Origin: Allomyces macrogynus ATCC 38327
Taxonomy: Eukaryota > Blastocladiomycota > Blastocladiomycetes > Blastocladiales > Blastocladiaceae
Assembly: GCA_000151295.1 (NCBI GenBank)
Contig: GG745368.1
Coordinates: forward strand, 376,939-404,286
Reading direction: 5' to 3'
Length of the DNA: 27,348 bases
Each line of letters starts with the position of its first letter. Position 1 is the stretch's first letter. The position numbers and the translations under genes are program-made. The notes beneath the pieces are model-generated. The model was given only the letters and a program-made list of their open reading frames with translations. It did not search any database and was not told where the DNA came from. Below, piece after piece: positions 19,888 through 27,348 of this stretch.

Positions 19888-19922
19888 TGAGAGAGGGAAA
19901 GAGAGACAGAGAGAGAGAGAGC
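19888..19922. repeat. GA/CT-rich simple repeat in the BiP leader
   Basis: Imperfect (GA)n on the plus strand, i.e. a CT tract in the BiP 5' leader, just downstream of the expected transcription start given the TATA box at 19980-19985. Confidence 0.7.
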
Positions 19923-19979
19923 GGGAGCACGACCAGCGCGCGGGATGCGGGTGGGAGCGCGACGGGGACGGCGGCGTGC

Positions 19980-19985
19980 TTTATA
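19980..19985 (-). promoter_or_regulatory. TATA box of BiP/KAR2
   Basis: Minus-strand CCATATAAAG gives a TATAAA core about 195 bp upstream of the BiP start codon. A TATA element is expected of a stress-inducible Hsp70 gene. Confidence 0.6.
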
Positions 19986-20136
19986 TGGACGCGCGCAGGT
20001 GGCCGCGGTGTGAAGGCGGTGGGTGAGAAGGTGGAGGTTGGCGTGTGGCCAGTTGTGGTTGCGATCAGCGAAGCGATTCGTCGAAGCGCGCGGTGGACAC
20101 GCTGCCACGCGTCGTCGATGGCCCTGGCAGGTGCCC

Positions 20137-20198
20137 GACGTGGCCAACGAGGTGGCGCTTTCGTGTTGTCGAGCTGGCCGCACGTGATGTGCCACGTC
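20137..20198. promoter_or_regulatory. Inverted pair of UPRE-like elements (GACGTGGC)
   Basis: GACGTGGC lies on the plus strand at 20137-20144 and its exact reverse complement GCCACGTC at 20191-20198, with a CACGTG E-box at 20181-20186 between them. GACGTGGC matches the core bound by bZIP factors of the unfolded protein response (TGACGTGG-type sites of XBP1/ATF6; Hac1 sites are related). The pair lies 150-220 bp upstream of the BiP TATA box, the position expected for ER-stress control. Function is inferred from motif and location. Confidence 0.5.
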
Positions 20199-20638
20199 TA
20201 TTGAGGTTCGAGCTTGAGGCAGCGCTGCTTGCGACGTGCAGCTTGAAAAATAGGGAGTGCTCGCGGCCAGAATCGAACGCGGGGCCTGCAGAGCGGCACC
20301 AAATGGTCAAGGGCTCCACCAAGTCTGGCGAGGGTCGCGAGGGTCGTGACAATCCGTCTCTCCACTTTACGTTGCCCATCGGCGGTCGCACTGACGCGCT
20401 CGCACTGCTTGCACCAGCAGCACCAGCACAACGCGCACCACGGCCCGCACCACGACGACAGCCCCCTCCGACCTGACGCTCGACAACATCCTCTTCCGCG
20501 CCCGCAGCGCCGGACCTGACTGACTGGCCCGGCGTCGACGACCCCTGCCGCACGCAAGACGGCGCGCAACGTCCTGCGCTCCAGCACACCGACTCGTTCT
20601 CCTCTTCTCTTTCGGCCTTCTGGCCATCTGCACAATCC

Positions 20639-23078
20639 ATGAACAAGCGCCCTCAGACGGCCGCGGCGCGGCCGTGCTCGGCGGATGGGCTCACGGACTC
20701 GCTCGTCGAGGACGCGGCCAATGACCAGACCGTCTGTGAAAAGTGTGGTCTTGTTTTACGGGCGAAAATAACACGACTGCCGAGGTTACCTTTGTCGAGG
20801 GCGGCGACGGCCGTCATATTGCGCTCGGTGCCCGTGTTAGGGCCGCCAACGCCGGTACTTGACTGTCGTTGCGGGAACCGGGGATCACGATGTTCTGATT
20901 GGTGATTTCGGCGGTGATTCTAGGCCGCGTCGCTGGGCCTAGCGGGTTTACAACCAACAGCAACAATGCCGCACACAAGGGTGCGCTTATTTGCTCCCAT
21001 TCTCGCGGGCAAGACGGACAAGACACTCACCCGGCCGCCCCCGTTTGCACAATCTAGCCGGAAAGGAACTGCATTGCCTGCTCGCGGCGCTCAACATCAT
21101 CGACAATGTGGGCGGCCCCGATACCAGCATTGTCAACACGGCGCATCGCATCTACAAGCTGGCCTCGACGCACGCCATGACCAAGGGTCGCCCCGGGTCG
21201 CGTTGTGCCTCTACATTGCATTGCGGCAGCGCAAACTCGGCGTCCTGCTGATCGAGCTCACCGACCTCGTGGGCACGTCGGTCTTCAAGCTCGGCATGCT
21301 CGTCTCGCACTTCCGGCGCGAATTCCCGTCGGTCGTGCAGCTCGACAACAGTGACCCGTCCATGTACGTGGCGCGCTTTGCCGGCATGCTCGATTTCGGC
21401 ACCAAGACGACCGACGTGGCCAACGACGCCATGAAACTCGTCGTGCGCATGAAACGCGACTGGATCTCGGACGGTCGCCGGCCTGCAGGTATTTGCGGCG
21501 CCTGCTTGCTGATCGCCGGGCGCATGCACGGGTTTCACCGGTCGGTCAAGGAAATCGTGCACGCTGTGAAGATGTCGGATGTGACGGTCGTCGCGCGGCT
21601 GCGCGAGTTCCAGAAAACGCCGGCTGCACACATTTCCACGATGGAACTGCGCGCGTGGGCTACGGCAGTCCAGGAAGCCAAGGAGAAGCGGCTGCCCGTG
21701 CCAGAGACCGACCAGTTTGGCCTGCCGCCGGCGTTTGTGGGCGACCGGATTCGCGAGAACCCGGCGCTCGCCGAGATGGTGGGCGCGAGCTCGTTGTCCA
21801 CCCCGTCGTCGTCGGCGGCGACCGAGTCGTCCGCGGCGCTCTCGCTCGGACCGACCGAACAAGCAGACGACCCCGTACGGCTCGAACAGTTCATTCTCGA
21901 TTTCTCCACGCGCATTCTCAACACGTCTGGCGCCGACCCGGACGACCGCGAGCACCAGCTGCTCGCGCAGAACCAGCTGCTCGCGCAGAACGCGTCCACG
22001 GGTCGGTCGACACCCGATATGATCAGTGCCGCGGCGTCGGCCGCGGCGGCGGCCACGGCGTCAGGCACGGTTCTACCAGAGCACGCGGCGGTTGGGGTCG
22101 GGCTCGGGATCACGGACGCGGCTGCGGGAAACACGTCGCCGTTCCTGACCCCGTCCATGACGCAGGAACAGAGTGGTAGCAGCAGCGGTGTTGCGCTCAC
22201 GGCGCTCAGCACAGATGGGACGCTGCCGCTGACGCCCGACGCGACCCAGCTCCCGCCGCAGGCGTCGCAGGCCGAATCGCTCGCGAGCGCGTCGTCGTCG
22301 TCGTCGAGAACCGCACACAAGCCCAAGCGCACGCGGCGCACGCCCAAGCAGGAGCTGGCCATCATGACGCAGCTCGCCCGGACGATTCCGCGGAACCCAG
22401 CGGTCCTGGGCGAGTACCGTCCGGCGAGCCCACGCTGCAAGCGGAAATGCCCGCGAGTCACTTGCAGGACTTGCGGCTCATCAAGCCGCTGACCAAGCTG
22501 CACGAGAAATTGAGACTGAAGAGCAGCAGCAGCGCGCAGCGTTTGCCGAGGGCGATGACGACGATGAAGAAATGATGTTGCCGGGCGACGAAGACGAGGA
22601 GGAGCACGGTGCGTCGTCGTCGAGTGCGGCGGCGACCAATTCGGAGGCTCCATCGCCACCGCCGCCGGCCAAGAAGCGCAAGCCCTACGACTTGGATCTG
22701 GACCGCGGCCGCGTGCACTTGACGGAGACCAACATGCGGTTGTCGGATTTGGACGACAACGAGGAGATTTAGGCCATCTTTACGACCCCGGCCGAAGTAC
22801 GAGGACGTGTTGCAGCAGATTTTGGGGGATAGCGCCATGTCGCCGACGACGGCGGAGTTCCCGACGAGCGATGGGTCCTCCGCTGCGTCCTTGTCCTCGG
22901 GGGCGATGGGTCGGCTACGGGTTCGGACGCGCGCGAGCTTGTTGAGGACGATGCGCTCATGGATTGCGCGGGTGCTGCCGAGGCCGGGCAAGATGAGGCC
23001 GACGAGGAGGAGCATGACGAGGGCGGGAACTGCTTGTATGGCGGCCACGATGAGGACGACACATACGACGAGTATTGG
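20639..23078 (+). pseudogene. BRF1: TFIIIB subunit BRF1, broken frame and internal stop
   Basis: The order of domains is that of Brf1, which with TBP and Bdp1 recruits RNA polymerase III. A TFIIB-type zinc ribbon (VCEKCGLVL, then ENNTTAEVTFVEGG) is followed by two cyclin folds (IDNVGGPDTSIVNTAHRIYKL; CLYIALRQRKLGVLLIELTD; DPSMYVARFAGMLDFG; MKRDWISDGRRPAGICGACL; RMHGFHRSVKEIV), a disordered middle, a Brf homology block (RLSDLDDNEEI) and an acidic tail (GQDEADEEEHDEGG). Introns 20855-20923 (69 nt) and 20981-21057 (77 nt) still splice in frame. Damage: the frame changes near 20759, 21187, 22415, 22515, 22795 and 22905; TAG at 22770-22772 interrupts the homology block; and the zinc ribbon has Asp16 where the second Cys of the first CxxC is expected. 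The start at 20639 follows from the ribbon. The end is taken at the last acidic residues; no native stop is identified. Confidence 0.83.
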
Positions 23079-23924
23079 TGCTGCATCAGCGTGCTTGTTT
23101 CCCCTCGGTCCCGTTTCGTCTTTTCTTTTTCTTTTTGGCGTGCGTTTCTTCCGTTTCTTTCTTCAAGTGTGCTCCGGTTGATCCGATTCTCTCCTGTCCG
23201 CAACGTCGTCCTCGGCCGGTTAATTCGTTTACCGATTTTGTTTGTTGCCTCTCTCCCGACGTCCTAATTCCCGACTTCCCTTCGCTGGCCCCAGCAAAAA
23301 ACATCAATCGGACTGTTGGCATGACACAATTGGGCGGCTTCTTGCTTGAGATGCGTCGGCTGCGAGCAACGTTGCTTTGGCTGCGGCCGAATGGGCTGCA
23401 GGGAATGCGGGGGTGTGAACGTGCGAGGCGAACTGCCCGCCGTCGGGTGCCGACAGTGCCAAGACGCGTCTCCCGCCTCGCGCCTCCCGTCTCCCACCCC
23501 TTGTCCTCCAGCTCGCGCCCTCTGGCCTCAAGGGACCTTTGGTACCCTAGGTACCTTCTCCTCCGGTGCCTTTCAAAAACCTGCTCGCGCGGATCGCGTC
23601 TGCAGCTGACTGCCCCTCCTCACCCCTCCTCGCTCCTCCTCGCCCCTCGTCGCCCCTCGTCGCCCCTCCTTGATCAAAGGCCACGGTTCCTTGCACCTCG
23701 ACGCTTCTTTCCGCAAGCAACCCCTGCCGTCGCCAGCTAGACCCCGCGGTCGCAATCCTCGGCGTCACGGGCGTTTTTTCCACCACGAGCGTCGAACCCT
23801 TTCTCTCGGGCCGCGTCCTGCTCGCCGTTTCTTGCAAGCGCGCCTCACTGGCCGCACCCGCACTGCCGGGCCTCCAACCGTGTTTCCTGCCTCCCACCAC
23901 TCGTCTTGTCGTTCGTGTACCACC
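23079..23924 (+). other. Intergenic region and leader of the large 3' gene
   Basis: About 845 bp. It opens with T- and C-rich sequence (23100-23180) like a 3' UTR, contains an inverted repeat GGTACC-CTA-GGTACC near 23540-23554, then a 10-bp tandem repeat (separate entry), and becomes pyrimidine-rich up to the ATG at 23925. No gene is supported. Confidence 0.4.
23611..23670. repeat. Six-copy 10-bp tandem repeat, C-rich on the plus strand
   Basis: Six consecutive decamers fit the pattern (C/T)(G/A)C(C/T)CCTC(C/G)T without gaps; the last three are nearly identical (CGCCCCTCGT twice, CGCCCCTCCT once). The minus strand therefore has regularly spaced G runs. It lies about 260 bp upstream of the start codon of the next gene. 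Confidence 0.9.
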
Positions 23925-26900
23925 ATGCTGCTCGGCACGCCGGGCGCCGCCGTGCCCCTGCCGCCCGAGGTACCGCCCACCGCGGCGTCGGTCTCGCCAC
24001 GGCGGCGCGCATCGTCAACGTCGTCGACTCTGTCTCCCACCCCTTGCTTACCATCGGTCCACCGCGACGCGTGCTCAATCCACCACGATGCGACACAACA
24101 ACCAAGCGCGCCGTTCACCAATGCGCCCAAGGCCAGTGGAGCACCGTCGCTGATCTACAGTCTCGATGCGCCGCACTCCGACCGTTCGCACGACACGCAC
24201 GCGCCGGCTCTTGCTGCGGCCGCGGATGGCGGCGACCACGCGCCGTCATGGCCCGCGTCCAGACCCACGTCTGCATCGTCGTTACCGGCCCTGGCGGGCA
24301 CCAATTCGAGCCCGTTGGGTCGCTCCATGCCGCCGCCAGTGTCTCCACCCGACGCGACAACCGGACCGACCGTGGTGCTGCACTTGGCTACGTCCGCGAG
24401 TGTGTCGCGCCAACAAACGTGTACCTCGGCGGCGGCACCCAAGCCGTGTCCGACTGCAGCAGCCAATGCGCCAACATGGCGCCCTCCCGTCGACGGCGCG
24501 ACTCGTGTGTCTGGTACTGCCGCAGCGCCCATGTGTCCGCCCCGCCAAGGTATTCTTCCCTTGTCGACGATCATCTTCACGCCACGGCCACCCTCCTGAC
24601 CACCCGTTGCCCTCCCGTAGCCCGGACCCTTTCTACCGCGCCGCTCGCTATGCCGACGCTCAGCTCCCCGTACCTGCCCACCACGGCGGGAACCGGGGGC
24701 GCGATCCCGCTGATTCCGCCCATGATGCTTGTTCCGAGCCTGCCGCTGCCGAGTCTCGCCGCCACGCTCCAGCCCATGCCCGCGGGACCCGCAGATGTGG
24801 GAGGGACCGCGCGCCCACCGACGTACCGGATCTTACCGCCGCCCGCGGCCGCGATGCGCTGGCTCCTGGCCGCGCCGCCGCCCTTGTCCGCATTGTCCTT
24901 CGCGGCCGTCACTGCTGCGGCGGCAGCTCCCTGTGCTGTGCCACTCCGCACAATGGCCGCCATGGCCCTGGCGCGCGACGACGCGGGTGGACTGGCACCG
25001 CGGCGCGACTTGGGCACGACGCGTGCGACCTCGACTGCCGCCACGGATGGGGAATCCGCCACCAACGCGACCACCGACACGGCTGCTCTTTCTGCCGACG
25101 AGACCGCCGCCGCCGCCCTAATGAACCCAGTCGACCTGCTCCCGGCTCTCGAAATGCACGAGGCGCTGCTGGATCTGTCGACGACGAACAGCAAAGCCCG
25201 TGGAGATACGGCCGAGAGGCGGCACGCGTTCTTGCGCACGCTGGCGTCGATGCAAGCGATTGTGCGGGATAGGCTCTACCGTGCGCGCGCGTGCACAATG
25301 GAGCAGTATTTCGCCACGCGGCATAACATTTCGCGCGCGCAAGTGTATCGGCTGCTCGATTGTTACAAGATCATTCATGTGCGTTGGTTTGGTGGGGGAG
25401 TAGGGTGGGGGCCGTGCGCTGACCGTTGTGGCGGACGCAACCGATGGTAGGAACTCGACGATTTCCCGGAAAAGCCGCTCAAGCAGCGCGTTTGCCGCAC
25501 GCTCAAGAAGGTGGCACCGACGGCCGCCGAACGGCGGCAAGTGTGGGCCGCGGTGCTGGCACGGTTTGGGACCAACGCCACCGCTGTTGCGAGTTTGACG
25601 TCGGGGGATATTATCACGACGTGGCGAGACGCGACAGCGGCCGGTATCTACCGTCTCCGATCGGTTCTGCTCTTGCTCGCGGTCCGCGGGAGGATAGTGG
25701 ATGCTGACGACGGCGACTGTTCGCGTTGGATACTTAGTGGTCACGACCGCGACCCCGGCCGCGTCGGAACCGGAACCCGCTGCGTCGCCGCCGCCCACGA
25801 CCACGGCCCCCGGGCCGGCACGCACGCTCGCGCCGAGGACGTGCCGCAAGCTGCAAATTTCGCCCAGCCTCGGTCGTCCCGGTGCCGCGCGTGCCGCCGC
25901 CACCACCGGCTGTTGCGGAAGCCAGTGGCCGCGCCGACGGCAGCGGCTGTCGCGGCGCCAGCTAGCCAGACTGGTGCTTGCGAGTACCCCCACCTGCCCC
26001 CGCGTCTGATCATGGTTCCAGCGGCATGCCAGCACCAGCGCGCCGTCACCGCCATGTGGCCTCTCCCTCACCGGCACCCGCGGCCGTGCACGAGCCGGCC
26101 CACGTTCAAACACCCTCCGCCGCCGCTCCCGCTCCAGCAACGTTGGCCCGTCCTCGCGGCCCCGAGCTCGTCACCTGCCCTCGTGCCCGCAGCGGGTCCC
26201 GCCGACCTGAGCCTCAAGCGCAAGCGCAAGTCGTCGTCAGTCCCGTTGTCACCCCAAGCACCGCGGTCGCCGCGCGCCAAGCGCATGACGCTCGAACCGT
26301 CGGTCACATCGCCGTCGTCGCTACAGGTCACAGAGGAACCGCGAGCTGCGGTCAAGATGCCTGTGGATGCGCACGACGCGTCGTTAAAACCGCCAGCCGT
26401 CGTGGAAAGCTCGCCGGCGCCCGCTGTGGTGGGGCGCGTGTTCTCAGCCCAGCACGCGTCGTTCCCGCCGGCGCTCAGCGGGAAGTTGGACACGGTACCG
26501 GTCGATTATGCCGAGGTCGCGGACGTGGCCATGGCGGAGGTGGCCGCCGCTGCCGCGTTTTACGCGACCCCGCCCTCCGCTGCCGTCGCCGAAAGCTCGC
26601 CCGCAAGCCAATCCAGCGACCCCGCCACAGCGGCTCCACTGACCGACCCGGTCCCAAGCGACTGCGCGTCGACGGCGACCAGGATCACGAGCGCTATCAC
26701 GGACATGGATCTCGACGCGTCGTCAATGGGTTACTTAACCGCCGGGACCGCCTCCCTCACGCAGACTGCCGCGGCCATGGTCAATTCCCGCGACAAGGAG
26801 GGTGCCATGGACGGTATGGACGTCGCTGACGCGTCGGCCACGTTCACGCTCTATTCGGCCGCGACCGCCGCGGCTGCAGCGCAGGACGAGCGCGTTATTT

Positions 26901-27348
26901 GCTCGCCAGGCCTGTACCAGCTCGATTACGGCTTGCGGCACCCGTCGTCTCAAGGGCAGACGTACCCGATGCAGCCGCCGCCGACGTCGGCGCACCGTGC
27001 TCATCCACCGCCGCCTCCTCCTCCATCTCGCGCGTATGCCGCGCACTTCCACGCACACGCGGCTGCGGCCAACTGGTCGTTCCAGTTGTTTCCAGCCAAG
27101 TGCAACTACCACGACCACCCGATCGGTGACGCGCCGGCACACTTTGCACGTGCGGCCGCTCCGCTGCCACTGTCGCTGGTATCGACGGCACCGGCGCAGC
27201 AACAGCAGCATCCGCACGCGGACGTGCATCCACACCACCACCATCACGGCCACAGCCATGTGCCGACGAATTTCCCGCCGCCCTTGATGCCGCCATCCAC
27301 AACTCGCACGGCCGCAGCGCTCGCGGACGCGTTCGACGCGCCGCATCA
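23925..27348 (+). CDS. Large, mostly disordered protein with a bacterial-type HTH module (3' end outside window)
   Basis: The ATG at 23925 has a good context (ACCACCATG). Exons 23925-24549, 24621-25378 and 25451 to the window end join in one frame (introns 71 and 72 nt, GTATTC and GTGCGT donors, TAG acceptors) for at least 1093 codons. Residues 1-400 are Ala/Pro/Ser/Thr-rich. A structured region of about 120 residues spans the second intron: MQAIVRDRLYRARACTMEQY, FATRHNISRAQVYRLLDCYK (helix-turn-helix-like), ELDDFPEKPLKQRVCRTLKK and AERRQVWAAVLARFG. This pattern resembles bacterial and phage/plasmid DNA-binding modules (start helix, YCxxRWGxSR-type HTH, then an ARPL-type stretch). A basic KRKRK cluster (possible nuclear signal) follows near 26214, then long Ala/Ser/Pro stretches and a His-rich run near 27230. 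The part 25640-26200 has poor codon quality and may include an intron or a frame change. A DNA-binding nuclear role is inferred only. Confidence 0.6.

Larger units (their letters stand above)
19783..20638 (-). promoter_or_regulatory. BiP/KAR2 promoter and leader, shared with the BRF1-like gene on the other strand
   Basis: About 850 bp between divergent start codons. Next to the BiP start are about 200 bp of leader containing a GA/CT tract; a TATA box and two GACGTGGC elements follow (separate entries). The part beyond 20200 should serve the BRF1-like gene; I see no clear element there, only a tRNA-like stretch that I rejected. Confidence 0.6.

Noticed and set aside
20245..20345. tRNA-like sequence on the minus strand with B-box-like CGTTCGATTCT, an A-box-like stretch and a TTTTT terminator
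   Set aside because: The T-arm does not pair, no 7-bp anticodon loop with a purine at position 37 can be drawn, and the acceptor stem and T8 position conflict. Probably chance or an old remnant.
27205..27265. His-rich run as a metal-binding domain
   Set aside because: It is a low-complexity stretch within a disordered tail; no spacing typical of a folded metal site.

Overview
This is a stretch of nuclear eukaryotic DNA: GC-rich and gene-dense, with most genes split by short GT-AG introns (about 35 to 104 nt, usually 60 to 90) that often carry a CTRAC-like branch site and end in TAG or CAG. The gene set (a Spc7/KNL1-type kinetochore protein, the GID/CTLH subunit Fyv10, a cyclophilin, purine nucleoside phosphorylase, ORC2, CFAP20DC, Pch2/TRIP13, an HDEL-ending BiP, BRF1) fits an opisthokont. 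The flagellar gene CFAP20DC together with HDEL and an Spc7-like protein suggests a zoosporic fungus (Blastocladiomycota or Chytridiomycota). That placement is inference from gene content, not a phylogeny.

Layout: 1-1496 (+) is the 3' part of KNL1/SPC7. 1682-3346 (-) is FYV10, five exons. 3805-5061 (-) is a divergent-loop cyclophilin, seven exons, one junction being GC-AG. About 5.55-7.09 kb (+) is an unidentified gene with difficult frames. 7790-9063 (+) is purine nucleoside phosphorylase, four exons. 9391-11221 (+) is ORC2 with several frame breaks. 11372-13834 (-) is an unrecognised seven-exon gene of 681 codons. 14393-16295 (+) is CFAP20DC, six exons. 16781-17523 (+) is a Pch2/TRIP13 gene that has lost its AAA+ core. 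17740-19782 (-) is an intronless ER Hsp70 (BiP/Kar2). 20639 to about 23.08 kb (+) is a BRF1 gene with frame breaks, a lost zinc ligand and an internal stop. 23925 to beyond the window end (+) is a large gene for a mostly disordered protein with a bacterial-looking helix-turn-helix module.

The genes do not form an operon or pathway; this is ordinary eukaryotic gene packing. The main oddity is that intact, cleanly spliced genes (FYV10, cyclophilin, PNP, the 681-codon gene, CFAP20DC, BiP) alternate with damaged copies of core cell-cycle and transcription genes (ORC2, PCH2, BRF1, perhaps the 5.5-7.1 kb gene). The damaged copies keep their introns, so they are not retrocopies. Either this is one of two duplicated (hybrid or polyploid) copies in which redundant genes are decaying, or the assembly has local errors. 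I found no mobile element, CRISPR array, rRNA or convincing tRNA.
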